Shown here in pieces: positions 7,520 through 15,957 of a stretch of 64,000 bases of DNA. The notes beneath the pieces were generated by a model, which searched no databases, was not told the origin of the DNA, and was given only the letters and a program-made list of their open reading frames with translations. Position 1 is the first letter of the stretch; every line of letters begins with the position of its first letter. This DNA comes from Actinomycetota bacterium (GTDB lineage: Bacteria; Actinomycetota; Acidimicrobiia; Acidimicrobiales; Ilumatobacteraceae), in assembly GCA_016870865.1 (NCBI GenBank), contig VGAC01000005.1:62001-126000 (forward strand), given 5' to 3'. The position numbers and the translations under genes were made by a program.

Positions 7520-8845
7520 CGCGCCGCCCTTTCGGTGACCGCCCGGCTTGGCGTACCTGTGGCCCGAACCCGCGGGTTTGCCCGAGCCCCCGGATCGGCG
7601 CGGGCCCTTGGGCTTGCGCGGGGGCGAGGGGTGCAGGTCGATCGAGGCCGTCTCGACGAACACGCGGTCACCGGGGGCGAGCTGGTTGAGGAACGGATGG
7701 TTCGGGGCAACCTTGGTCGTGGTGGGAAGGATCCCCGCCTGCTTCGCGAGGGCGCGTACCGAACGGCGCTGCTTGTCGGTCATCAGCGTGACGACGGTGC
7801 CCGAAGCGCCGGCTCGGGCGGTGCGACCGGAGCGGTGCAGGTACGCCTTGTGCTCCTCGGGCGGGTCGGCGTGAATAACGAGGCTGACGTCGTCGACGTG
7901 AATGCCTCGGGCGGCGATGTCGGTGGCCACCAATGTCTCGGCCCGTCCCGCTGCGAACGCCGCGAGATTTCGCGCACGAGCCGACTGTGACAGGTTGCCG
8001 TGCAGTTCGACTGAGGGAACACCGGCCTTCACCAGCTGTTCGGTGAGGCGCGCAGCGCCGTGCTTGGTGCGTGTAAAGACGAGGGTCTTGCCCGGTGCGG
8101 CACAGAGGTCTCTCAGGATGCCGACGCGGTCGGCGTTGTCGATGTGCAACACATGGTGCGTCATTGCCTCGACCGGTGAATCGGCGGGGTCGACCTCGTG
8201 GGTGACGGGATTGGCCAGGTAACGCTCGACGAGGCGGTCGATGCCGCGGTCGAGCGTTGCTGAGAACAGCAGGCGCTGCGTGCCGCGCGGGGTGGCCGCA
8301 AGAATCTGCTCGACGTGCTGGAGGAACCCGAGTTCAGCCATGTGGTCGGCCTCGTCGAGGACGGTGATCTCGACCGCGGACAAGTCGACGTTGCGCGACT
8401 CCATGTGGTCGACGAGACGACCCGGACACGCGACGACGATGTCGACACCCTTGCGAAGGGCGTTGAGCTGACCGCCGTACCCGACGCCGCCATAGATGGT
8501 CGTGGTGAACATGCGCAGGCTGCGGGCGAGGGGCATGATGACCTCGTTGACCTGGTTCGCAAGTTCGCGCGTCGGCACGAGAATCAGCGCACGCGGCTTG
8601 TTGGCCCTGCGCGGTTTGTTCGATTCGGCCAAGCGGGTGAGGAGCGGCAAGGAGAATGCGAGCGTCTTGCCCGAGCCGGTGCGACCGCGACCAAGAACGT
8701 CACGTCCGGCCAGTGCATCGGGGATTGTCGCGGCCTGAATGGGGAACGGTTGCCTGAGGCCCTGTTCGGCGAGGTGGCTCTTCAACGACTTGTGGATCTC
8801 CAGGTCGTCGAAAGACGAAACGGGACAAGACGCAACAATTGACAT
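7469..8845 (-). CDS. DEAD-box ATP-dependent RNA helicase (RhlE-like)
   Basis: A 458-residue RNA helicase. The order is Q motif (FDDLEIHKSLK, with the PFPIQAATIP glutamine), Walker A GRTGSGKT, PTRELA, the DEAD box in VLDEADHM, SAT, then RGIHVDDVSLVIHADPP and HRSGRTARAG in the second RecA lobe. The last 60 residues are rich in Lys, Arg, Gly and Pro, an RNA-binding tail common in this group. The ATG at 8845 is the first methionine before the Q motif; a longer frame upstream lacks conservation. Such helicases act in ribosome assembly, mRNA decay and cold adaptation. Confidence 0.93.
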   Translation of the reverse strand: MSIVASCPVSSFDDLEIHKSLKSHLAEQGLRQPFPIQAATIPDALAGRDVLGRGRTGSGKTLAFSLPLLTRLAESNKPRRANKPRALILVPTRELANQVNEVIMPLARSLRMFTTTIYGGVGYGGQLNALRKGVDIVVACPGRLVDHMESRNVDLSAVEITVLDEADHMAELGFLQHVEQILAATPRGTQRLLFSATLDRGIDRLVERYLANPVTHEVDPADSPVEAMTHHVLHIDNADRVGILRDLCAAPGKTLVFTRTKHGAARLTEQLVKAGVPSVELHGNLSQSARARNLAAFAAGRAETLVATDIAARGIHVDDVSLVIHADPPEEHKAYLHRSGRTARAGASGTVVTLMTDKQRRSVRALAKQAGILPTTTKVAPNHPFLNQLAPGDRVFVETASIDLHPSPPRKPKGPRRSGGSGKPAGSGHRYAKPGGHRKGGASAGKQRNKYRGDRKPR

Positions 8846-8901
8846 GGCGGGGGCTCCGGGCGGGGGAATCAGCCACGGACGCCGGTGTGCACCCATGGGG
8901 A

Positions 8902-8933
8902 CTCGCAGACGACCTGCGAGACCAATGACCCTA
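8902..8933 (-). promoter_or_regulatory. helicase promoter element and leader hairpin
   Basis: On the reverse strand a TAGGGT hexamer (8933-8928) is followed by a perfect 7-base-pair hairpin, CTCGCAG-GTCGT-CTGCGAG (8920-8902). The helicase ATG comes about 80 bases after the hexamer. This would give the helicase mRNA a structured leader of about 75 bases, unlike the leaderless genes nearby. Structured leaders are common on cold-induced RNA helicase genes; a role here is inference. Confidence 0.35.
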
Positions 8934-8989
8934 GCGCCGATTCCCGCCAGAAATGGCGATCTTGGCAAGTTTCTAGTTCGATTCTCCCC

Positions 8990-9961
8990 ATGGCTTCGTT
9001 TCTCGACCGCGCAATGGACACGTTGGTGGTGCCCGGCTTTAGCCGCGTTGGCTACGCGGTGCGCTCGCGGTCCTTTACTCCACTGTCAGAAATGTCACTT
9101 GAAGGCAAGACCGTCGTTGTCACGGGACACACCTCCGGACTCGGTCTCGCCGCCGCGAAGCAGTTGCGCGCCACGGGCGCAGACCTTGTTCTTGTCGGTC
9201 GCGACGCGACGCGCAGCACCAGTGCGGGCGAGGTCGTGGGTAGAGAGCCGGGTAGCGGGTCGGTGGAGGTGATGGTGGCCGACATGGGTGACCTCCAAGC
9301 CGTTGCAAAACTCGCATCGACCATCACCGCGACGCATTCACGTGTCGACGTCGTCGTGCACAACGCGGGTGCACTCTTGAAGGTGCGCGAGCGAACCGCC
9401 GCCGCCCACGACATGACCCTCGCCGTTCATGTTTTCGGTCCGTTCCTCCTCACACACATGTTGCTCCCTTTGCTTGCGGCGTCGAATGGCCGGGTCGTGA
9501 CCGTGGCGTCGGGCGGCATGTACGCGGTGCCGCTGCCCGACTTCTCGCGGGGACACTCCTTGGAGCTGCCCGACGACAAGTTCGACGGCACGCGGCAGTA
9601 CGCGATTGCCAAGCGCGCCCAGGTGACGTTGAACGAAATATGGGCAAGCGAACCGTCGGCGCACGGAGTTTCCTTCCACGCGATGCACCCGGGCTGGGCC
9701 GATACTCCCGGTGTGGCATCGTCGATTCCGGTGTTTCGCGCCGTGACCCGACCGATCCTGCGCAACGCGGCGCAGGGCGCCGACACCATCTCATGGCTTG
9801 CAGGAGTCGAAGCATCGACGCTGGGTTCGGGCGGGTTCTGGTGCGACCGTGAACGGCGGGCAATTCATCGCTTGGCTTCGACGCGACGGGCCGATACGGC
9901 TGCATCGCGCCGTGCGTTGTGGGACCAGGTGCGGGCAGCTGCGCTAGGGTCGAGTGCGTGA
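8990..9961 (+). CDS. SDR-family dehydrogenase/reductase
   Basis: A 323-residue short-chain dehydrogenase preceded by about 35 extra N-terminal residues, as in DHRS12-like proteins. TGHTSGLG lies at about residues 43-50, HNAG near 123, the ASGG catalytic-serine strand near 170 and the YAIAK pair near 203. The ATG at 8990 is preferred because the residues before it show no family resemblance. The stop overlaps the start of the ferredoxin gene (GTGA), placing it at the head of the P450 group. Substrate unknown; a hydrophobic alcohol or ketone is plausible from the context. Confidence 0.82.
   Translation: MASFLDRAMDTLVVPGFSRVGYAVRSRSFTPLSEMSLEGKTVVVTGHTSGLGLAAAKQLRATGADLVLVGRDATRSTSAGEVVGREPGSGSVEVMVADMGDLQAVAKLASTITATHSRVDVVVHNAGALLKVRERTAAAHDMTLAVHVFGPFLLTHMLLPLLAASNGRVVTVASGGMYAVPLPDFSRGHSLELPDDKFDGTRQYAIAKRAQVTLNEIWASEPSAHGVSFHAMHPGWADTPGVASSIPVFRAVTRPILRNAAQGADTISWLAGVEASTLGSGGFWCDRERRAIHRLASTRRADTAASRRALWDQVRAAALGSSA
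9945..9950 (+). promoter_or_regulatory. -10 element (TAGGGT) for a leaderless ferredoxin transcript
   Basis: TAGGGT ends seven bases before the GTG at 9958 and lies inside the 3' end of the SDR gene. It suggests that the ferredoxin-P450 pair has its own promoter in addition to read-through. Confidence 0.5.
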
Positions 9962-10152
9962 AAGTGCAGTTGGTCGAAGGTCGTTGCCAGGGCCATCAGA
10001 TGTGTGCAATCGCCGCACCCGAGGTGTTCGGGAGTGACGACATCGGTAATGCGACGATTCTGGTCGGGGGCGAACTGCCCGCCGATCTGGAGGCAAAGGC
10101 GCGGCGCGCCGAGGGCAACTGCCCCGAGCGGGCGATCGAGATCGTCGAATGA
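9958..10152 (+). CDS. small ferredoxin, partner of the adjacent cytochrome P450
   Basis: A 64-residue acidic ferredoxin. It has RCQGHQMC near residues 9-16 and a final NCPERAI near residue 55, so three cluster cysteines plus a histidine where a fourth cysteine often stands. That pattern fits the [3Fe-4S] ferredoxins that feed electrons to actinobacterial P450s. It is 28 bases upstream of the P450 gene. The GTG at 9958 is set both by the overlap with the SDR stop and by a -10 hexamer seven bases upstream. A ferredoxin reductase is not present in the window. Confidence 0.9.
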   Translation: MKVQLVEGRCQGHQMCAIAAPEVFGSDDIGNATILVGGELPADLEAKARRAEGNCPERAIEIVE

Positions 10153-10180
10153 GGCGATCCCGGCTGCTGATGGGGGGATC

Positions 10181-11368
10181 ATGAAGCAGGACGTCGACTA
10201 CGACATCTTCAACCATGATTTCATCTGGAACCCGTTCCCGATGTTCGAGGCGGTGCGCGAGTCGGAGTCCCCGATCGTGCACTCCGACAAGTGGGGAGGG
10301 TCGTGGATGCCGACCCGCTACGAGGACATCGTCGCACTCGCCCAGGAACACGACGTTTTCACATCGCGTGAGATCAGCGTGGTGCCACCGCCGCCCGGCC
10401 AACTCGAGGGTCCATACGGCGGGGTCAAAGCACCGCCGATCACCTCTGATCCACCGGATCATCACTGGCACCGTCGCGCCATTCTTCCCGTGTTCTCTCC
10501 GCAATCGGCGGCCACCTACGAGACCGCCATGCGCGAGTTCTGCAACGTACTCATCGACGGCTTCATCGACGCCGGCCGCGCCGACGCCGCCGCCGACTAC
10601 GCGCAACGGATTCCCGTCAACGTGATCGCACGCATCCTCGGCGTTCCCGTCGAGATGTCTGAGACGTTCACGGAGTGGGTGCGCGGTGTGCTCGAGATCG
10701 GTCTCACGAACCCGGAAGTGCGTCGCGAGAACCGTATGAAGATCATCGAGTTCTTCGTCGGCCAGATCAACGAGCGCAAGGCCAATCCGCGTGAGAATGA
10801 TCTCATCACCGATTTGCTGCGTCTCGAAGTCGACGGTCAGCCCGCTCCGCTCGAATACGTCATCGGTGCGTGCAATCTGATGCTCGTCGCGGGTATCGAC
10901 ACCACGTGGTCGGCCATCGGTTCGTCGCTGTGGCACCTCGCGGGACACGCAGACCACCGCAAGCAGTTGCGTGAAAAGCCCGACCTGTGGCCGACCGCAG
11001 TCGAAGAGTTCCTTCGCGCCTATGCGCCGGTGACGATGGCACGCATCGTCGACCGCGACATCGAATTCCAGGGTTGTCCGATGAAGGCCGGGGACCGCGT
11101 CTTGATGACCTTCCCCGCGGCGAACCGCGACCCGCGACAGTTCGATCGCCCCGACGAGGTCGTCCTTGACCGCCAGAACAACCGCCACGTGGCCTTCGGC
11201 GCCGGTATCCACCGGTGTGCGGGTTCCAACCTGGCACGTCTGGAGTTGAAGGTCGCGTTGCAAACCTGGATGGAGCGCATCCCCGAGTTCACCCTCGTCG
11301 ACCCGACGGCGGTCACCTGGGCGGGGGGCCAGGTGCGCGGACCGCGTCAATGTCTCGTGTCGTTCTGA
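10181..11368 (+). CDS. cytochrome P450
   Basis: A 395-residue soluble bacterial P450. The I-helix oxygen-binding motif is AGIDTTWS (about residues 232-239), the K-helix ExxR is EFLR (about 273-276) and the heme-thiolate loop is FGAGIHRCAG (about 340-349). These are typical of class I P450s using ferredoxin, matching the ferredoxin gene just upstream. A GGGGGG purine run lies before the ATG. Neighbouring Rieske oxygenases, SDR and Baeyer-Villiger enzyme suggest oxidation of a hydrophobic carbon source such as a terpenoid or steroid, but sequence alone does not name the substrate. Confidence 0.93.
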   Translation: MKQDVDYDIFNHDFIWNPFPMFEAVRESESPIVHSDKWGGSWMPTRYEDIVALAQEHDVFTSREISVVPPPPGQLEGPYGGVKAPPITSDPPDHHWHRRAILPVFSPQSAATYETAMREFCNVLIDGFIDAGRADAAADYAQRIPVNVIARILGVPVEMSETFTEWVRGVLEIGLTNPEVRRENRMKIIEFFVGQINERKANPRENDLITDLLRLEVDGQPAPLEYVIGACNLMLVAGIDTTWSAIGSSLWHLAGHADHRKQLREKPDLWPTAVEEFLRAYAPVTMARIVDRDIEFQGCPMKAGDRVLMTFPAANRDPRQFDRPDEVVLDRQNNRHVAFGAGIHRCAGSNLARLELKVALQTWMERIPEFTLVDPTAVTWAGGQVRGPRQCLVSF

Positions 11369-11397
11369 TCGTCCGTGTGAGATAGGAGACCCACAAC

Positions 11398-12543
11398 ATG
11401 GTGCACGTTCCCACCCGCGGCTCTCTGCCCGCCCGTGTCGGCCCGCAAATCGACAACATGCCGCACTACGGTCCGACGAAGATGAGCCGCCAGCCCTACA
11501 CCGATCCGGTGCAGTACGAACTCGAACGCGAGCACGTGTTGGCAAAGCACTGGATTCTCGGAGGCCATGCGTCGAGCGTCGAAAATCCGGGCGATTGGAT
11601 GACCTTCGAGGGCCACGGCGAAACGGTCGTCATCACCCGTCAACCCGACGGGTCGCTCTCTGCTTTTCAGAACGTGTGTCAGCACCGCGGTTCGGCATTC
11701 GTCTCGGAGATGACGGGCTGCAAGGCGCGACGCTTCACCTGCCCCTACCACGGTTGGGTGTACGACACCACGGGCAAGTTGGTCGGCGTTCCTGAGCGCG
11801 AGGATTTCTCCGAAGAGCACCTGCGCGACGTGCGTGCCCCGAAAGTCGCCGTGGGCGAGTGGGGTGGCTGGGTGTGGATCAATCTCGCCGGTGACGATGC
11901 CGTTCCGCTCGAAGAGGGTCTCGGTGCCGAGATCATGGCCGACCTCGGTGCCTACAAGATGGAGGACATGGTTCTCCACGAGGTCGTCGAATTCGACGTG
12001 CCCGTGTCCTACAAGGCGGTCGTCGACGGTTTCAACGAGATTTACCACGTGACCGAACTGCACCACGTTGCACCCGAGTTCACCAAGGCATGCCGCAAGG
12101 CAGCCTTCCACGTGGTCGGCGACAACTACATGTGTTTCGTCCCGAAACCCGAGAACATGGACAAGTGGGACGAGAACTACGACCACCACAAATGGGCGAT
12201 CTGTCACTACGTCGTATTCCCGAACACGGTGTTCAACTGCAACCCCGAGCACATCCAGGTCTTCAACCCGATTCCCATCGGTGTCGACCACACCCGCTTC
12301 CTGTGCTGGCAGATCATCTACCCGGGTGACAAGTCCGATCCTGAGTACGCGGCGTATTTTGCCAAGACCGAGCGGCTGTGGGCCGGGCTCAAGGTGGTCG
12401 TGGGCGAGGACATCGCCATCTACGAGCAACTGAAACGCACGAAGAACTCTTCGGGCTACAGGGAGCACATCCTCTCCGAGCGTGAGTGCAAGATTCACCG
12501 CTACCACGAGACCATTGCACTCAAGATCCGCGGCCTCGGCTAG
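11398..12543 (+). CDS. Rieske non-heme iron oxygenase, alpha subunit (copy 1)
   Basis: A 381-residue oxygenase. The Rieske cluster ligands are CQHRG (about residues 89-93) and CPYHGW (about 109-114). The mononuclear iron site is in the segment DGFNEIYHVTELHH (about 204-217), with two histidines and a later acidic GEDIAIYEQL (about 337-346). Where naphthalene dioxygenase has the bridging aspartate, this protein has glutamate (NEIYH). An AGGAG Shine-Dalgarno precedes the ATG. The protein closely resembles the next gene. No beta subunit or reductase is adjacent, so it is probably an alpha-only oxygenase using a separate electron donor. Confidence 0.9.
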   Translation: MVHVPTRGSLPARVGPQIDNMPHYGPTKMSRQPYTDPVQYELEREHVLAKHWILGGHASSVENPGDWMTFEGHGETVVITRQPDGSLSAFQNVCQHRGSAFVSEMTGCKARRFTCPYHGWVYDTTGKLVGVPEREDFSEEHLRDVRAPKVAVGEWGGWVWINLAGDDAVPLEEGLGAEIMADLGAYKMEDMVLHEVVEFDVPVSYKAVVDGFNEIYHVTELHHVAPEFTKACRKAAFHVVGDNYMCFVPKPENMDKWDENYDHHKWAICHYVVFPNTVFNCNPEHIQVFNPIPIGVDHTRFLCWQIIYPGDKSDPEYAAYFAKTERLWAGLKVVVGEDIAIYEQLKRTKNSSGYREHILSERECKIHRYHETIALKIRGLG

Positions 12544-12630
12544 GCCGCACCAAACCCCAAACTCCAACCTGCGTGGCCCGTGGGGCGTGTGGCAAACTGA
12601 CAGGGCAGTCGATCCCTTCGGAGGGTTTCC

Positions 12631-13791
12631 ATGGTTCACGTCCCCACTCGCGGCACTTTGCCTGCCCGCGTCGGTCCGCAGATCCGAACCATGCCCGAGT
12701 ACGGGCCGAGCAAGATGAGCCGCCAGTCCTACACCGACCCGGTGCAGTACGAGCTTGAGCGTGAACACGTGCTCAACAAGCATTGGCTGCTCGGCGGCCG
12801 ATCGGAGGACTTCCCGAACCCGGGTGACTGGATCACCTTTGAGGGCCACGGCGAAACGATCGTCATCACGAGACAGCCCGATGGCGGTGTCGCCGCGTTT
12901 CACAACGTGTGTCAGCATCGTGGACCGGCAATCGTGGGCGAGTTGAAGGGGTGCAGGGCGCGCCGTTTCACCTGCCCCTACCACGGTTGGGTGTACGACA
13001 CGACGGGCAAGTTGGTTGGCGTTCCCGAGCGTGAGGACTTCTCCGAGGAGCACCTGCGTGACGTGCGTGCCCCGAAGGTCGCCGCTGATGAGTGGGGTGG
13101 CTTCGTGTGGATCAACCTCCTTGGTGACAAGGCGCCCTCACTCGAAGAAGGTCTCGGGGCCGACCTCATGGCCGACCTCGGTGCGTTCGGAATGGATGGG
13201 ATGACCGTCTACGAGGTCGTCGAGTGGGACGTGCCCGTGTCGTACAAGGCCATTGTCGACGGTTTCAACGAGATCTACCACGTCACCGAACTGCACCACT
13301 CGCCACCCGAGTTCACGAAGGCCTGCCGCAAGGCCGCGTTCCATATTTCTGGTGACAACTACATGTGCTTCGTGCCGCGGCCCCAGCACCTCGACAAGTG
13401 GGACGAAAATTTCGACCATCACAAGTGGGCGATTTGCCACTACGTGGTGTTTCCGAACACGGTGTTCAACTGCAACCCCGAGCACATCCAGGTCTTCAAC
13501 CCCATCCCGCTCGGTGTCGACCGCACCCGGTTTCTGTGCTGGCAACTCATCTATCCCGGTGACATGGCTGACCCCGAGTACGCCGAGTATTTCGCGCGAA
13601 TGTCCGAACACTGGATGACGCTAAAGGGTGTCGTGGGCGAGGACATCGCCATCTACGAGCAGTTGAAGCGCACCAAGCAATCATCGGGCTACCGGGAGCA
13701 CATCCTCTCCGATCACGAGTGCAAGATCCATCGTTACCACGAGACGATCGCGCTCAAGATCCGCGGCAAGAACTGGGACGACGTCAAATAG
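12631..13791 (+). CDS. Rieske non-heme iron oxygenase, alpha subunit (copy 2)
   Basis: A 386-residue paralogue of the preceding gene. It keeps the same N-terminal motif MVHVPTRG, the Rieske ligands CQHRG and CPYHGW, the NEIYHVTELHH iron segment and GEDIAIYEQLKR. Most residues are identical by eye, while differences are spread along the chain, so this is an older tandem duplication rather than an assembly repeat. A GGAGGG Shine-Dalgarno precedes the ATG. The two copies are 87 bases apart on one strand and could form a mixed oligomer or differ in substrate. The last 8 bases overlap the convergent HAD gene. Confidence 0.9.
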   Translation: MVHVPTRGTLPARVGPQIRTMPEYGPSKMSRQSYTDPVQYELEREHVLNKHWLLGGRSEDFPNPGDWITFEGHGETIVITRQPDGGVAAFHNVCQHRGPAIVGELKGCRARRFTCPYHGWVYDTTGKLVGVPEREDFSEEHLRDVRAPKVAADEWGGFVWINLLGDKAPSLEEGLGADLMADLGAFGMDGMTVYEVVEWDVPVSYKAIVDGFNEIYHVTELHHSPPEFTKACRKAAFHISGDNYMCFVPRPQHLDKWDENFDHHKWAICHYVVFPNTVFNCNPEHIQVFNPIPLGVDRTRFLCWQLIYPGDMADPEYAEYFARMSEHWMTLKGVVGEDIAIYEQLKRTKQSSGYREHILSDHECKIHRYHETIALKIRGKNWDDVK

Positions 13792-14446
13792 CGAGCATTT
13801 CACGGGCCTCGGCGATCGCCCTGGAGTGGTCGTCGACGCACACGGTCGCAAACCCAAGAGCCCCGGCTGCTGCGACCATGTCGGGGGAGTCGTCAAGGAA
13901 CAGCACTTCGTTCGCGGTCACACCGCAACGCCCGAGGGCGAGATCAAAGATCGCGCGGTTCGGCTTGCGAACGCCCTCGACGCAAGAGTAGATCACGACG
14001 TCAAAGCGCCCGGTGTGATTCGTGATTTCGTCCCATCGCTCGACGTACTCGTTGAAGATGTTCGACACGATGCCCGTCTTGTAGCCGGCGGCGCGGGCGT
14101 CGTCGACGAGGCCGTGCATGCCGTGGTGAGCGGTCATGTGCACGAAGAGAGAGTGGGGCGAGTCAGGGTGCATCAGACGCCACAGGGCATCACGGGCCTC
14201 ACCGAAGCTGTCGAGAAACTCCATGATCCCGACCTCACCCCGCTCGAGGCGGTGGGAGGGAGCATCGCCGTCTTGGCCACCAAAGAAAGTGTCGCGAAAC
14301 TGCGACCCGACCGTGGAAACATCCATCATTCCGTCGGCTGCGATTTTTGTCAGCGTCTCTCGGAGCGGAATGGTCAGGACGCCACCGACGTCGAAGAAGA
14401 CGGCCTTGATCGCTGCGTTGGGGGGCACCCCCCGAGTGTGGCACAT
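13784..14446 (-). CDS. HAD-superfamily hydrolase
   Basis: A 220-residue haloacid-dehalogenase-fold protein. Motif I is FFDVGGVLT (about residues 17-25), with the nucleophile aspartate and a glycine where phosphatases usually have the second aspartate. Motif II is in GIVSN, the lysine is in EGVRKPNRAIF and motif IV is FLDDS (about 185-189). The Gly in motif I is common in the HAD-IA subgroup of epoxide-hydrolase-N-terminus-like and dehalogenase-like members. The ATG at 14446 is the first start; GTG a few codons in is an alternative. It is divergent from the flavin monooxygenase. Substrate unknown. Confidence 0.8.
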   Translation of the reverse strand: MCHTRGVPPNAAIKAVFFDVGGVLTIPLRETLTKIAADGMMDVSTVGSQFRDTFFGGQDGDAPSHRLERGEVGIMEFLDSFGEARDALWRLMHPDSPHSLFVHMTAHHGMHGLVDDARAAGYKTGIVSNIFNEYVERWDEITNHTGRFDVVIYSCVEGVRKPNRAIFDLALGRCGVTANEVLFLDDSPDMVAAAGALGFATVCVDDHSRAIAEAREMLAI

Positions 14447-14486
14447 GCCGCCGGGTCGTGACCTCAGGCGGGGCGAACCCGCGCAA

Positions 14487-14492
14487 TAGAAT
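14487..14492 (+). promoter_or_regulatory. -10 element (TAGAAT) for a leaderless transcript
   Basis: TAGAAT ends seven bases before the GTG at 14500, which immediately precedes the conserved FAD-binding strand. It decides the start of the flavin monooxygenase over a longer reading from 14458. Confidence 0.55.
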
Positions 14493-14499
14493 TGCGGTT

Positions 14500-15957
14500 G
14501 TGGTTGAGCATTTCGACGTCATCGTCGTTGGGGCCGGACTGTCGGGAATCGGTGCTGCCTACCACCTGACAACACGCTGTCCCGACAGGTCCTTCGTGAT
14601 TCTCGAAGGCCGCAGCGACATCGGTGGCACATGGGATCTCTTTCGGTACCCCGGTGTGCGATCCGACAGCGACATGCACACCCTGGGCTTTTCCTTCAAG
14701 CCCTGGACACACGAGAAGTCGATCGCTGACGGGCCTGCAATCATGGATTACCTGCGCGAGACCGTCCACGAGCACCACATCGACGAAAAGATCCGCTTCA
14801 ACAACCTCGTCTCGTCCGCATCATGGTCAACGGCAGACGAGCGATGGACGCTCGTCTCGCATGACGCCGCGACGGGCACCGAAACGTCGTACACGTGCAA
14901 TTTTCTCTTCATGTGCTCGGGCTACTACTCGTACAAGGGCGGTCATGAACCCGAATTTCTCGGACGCGAGCGGTTCCGTGGCACCGTGGTGCACCCGCAG
15001 AAGTGGCCCGAGGATCTCGATTATGCGGGCAAACGCGTGGTCGTCATCGGTTCGGGCGCAACCGCAGTCACCCTCGTGCCCGCGATGGCCGATCGCGCGG
15101 CAAAGGTCACGATGCTGCAGCGCACGCCGACGTGGATGGTGTCGCGGCCCGACACTGATGCGGTGGCAAACAGATTGGGCAGGCTCTTACCCAAGCGTGT
15201 CGCATACGCGATCACGAGGCTCCGCAACACCACGTTCCAGCAGATCGCCTACAAGCGTACGCGCACCAAACCCGACCGGGTCCGTGCGTTTCTCCTCGAT
15301 CAAGTACGCAAGGAACTTCCCGATGGTTTCGATGTCGACAAACACTTCACACCGCCGTACAACCCGTGGGACCAGCGGCTGTGCCTGGTGCCGAACAGCG
15401 ACCTCTTCCGCGCTATCAAGGCCGGCAAGGTCGATGTCGTCACCGACAAGATTCTCAACTGGACCGAATCGGGAATCGACCTGGTTTCGGGTGAACACCT
15501 CTACGCCGACATCATTGTCACCGCGACAGGTCTCGAATTGGTCACGTTGGGTGAGATGGATTTCGTCGTCGACGGTGCACCGGTCGATTTTGCAAAGACA
15601 TGGACGTACAAGGGCCTTGCATATTCGGGTGTGCCGAACCTTGTTTCGACCTTCGGGTACATCAACGCCTCCTGGACGCTTCGTGCCGATCTCATCTCCG
15701 AGTACGTCTGCCGCCTGCTCAACCACATGCGCGCGACGGGAACGCGGATCTGTCGGCCCACCCTGCGTCCCGGCGATGCCGCGATGCCCGAACGCCGGTG
15801 GATCGAGAACTTCAGTGCGGGCTACATGGAGCGCGTCATGTATCTGTTTCCCCGGCAGGGTGATCGCGAACCGTGGATCAATCCGCAGAACTTCGCCCGC
15901 GACAAGAAGATGTTCCGCAAGTCGCCGGTCGACGACGGGGTGATGATCTTTGGATGA
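14500..15957 (+). CDS. flavin-containing monooxygenase, Baeyer-Villiger type (EthA-like)
   Basis: A 485-residue FAD/NADPH enzyme. The first Rossmann motif is VVGAGLSGIG (about residues 8-17), the second VVIGSGATAV (about 182-191). Between them is FRGTVVHPQKWP (about 163-174), which fits the Baeyer-Villiger fingerprint FxGxxxHxxxWP. It inserts oxygen next to a ketone to give an ester or lactone. The closest known type is the EthA group of mycobacteria. It sits beside P450, Rieske oxygenases and SDRs, consistent with breakdown of cyclic or long-chain ketones. The nitroreductase start overlaps its end by eight bases. Confidence 0.9.
   Translation: MVEHFDVIVVGAGLSGIGAAYHLTTRCPDRSFVILEGRSDIGGTWDLFRYPGVRSDSDMHTLGFSFKPWTHEKSIADGPAIMDYLRETVHEHHIDEKIRFNNLVSSASWSTADERWTLVSHDAATGTETSYTCNFLFMCSGYYSYKGGHEPEFLGRERFRGTVVHPQKWPEDLDYAGKRVVVIGSGATAVTLVPAMADRAAKVTMLQRTPTWMVSRPDTDAVANRLGRLLPKRVAYAITRLRNTTFQQIAYKRTRTKPDRVRAFLLDQVRKELPDGFDVDKHFTPPYNPWDQRLCLVPNSDLFRAIKAGKVDVVTDKILNWTESGIDLVSGEHLYADIIVTATGLELVTLGEMDFVVDGAPVDFAKTWTYKGLAYSGVPNLVSTFGYINASWTLRADLISEYVCRLLNHMRATGTRICRPTLRPGDAAMPERRWIENFSAGYMERVMYLFPRQGDREPWINPQNFARDKKMFRKSPVDDGVMIFG

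Noticed and set aside
11347-13053. A 568-codon minus-strand frame across the Rieske genes
   Set aside because: Shadow of two conserved oxygenase genes; its internal repetition only reflects the tandem duplication on the plus strand.
14458-14499. Earlier start for the flavin monooxygenase
   Set aside because: The added 14 residues have no resemblance to the family, and the TAGAAT hexamer falls inside them, seven bases before GTG 14500.
15954-15956. ATG as start of the nitroreductase
   Set aside because: It is in a different frame from the conserved protein; TTG 15950 is in frame.
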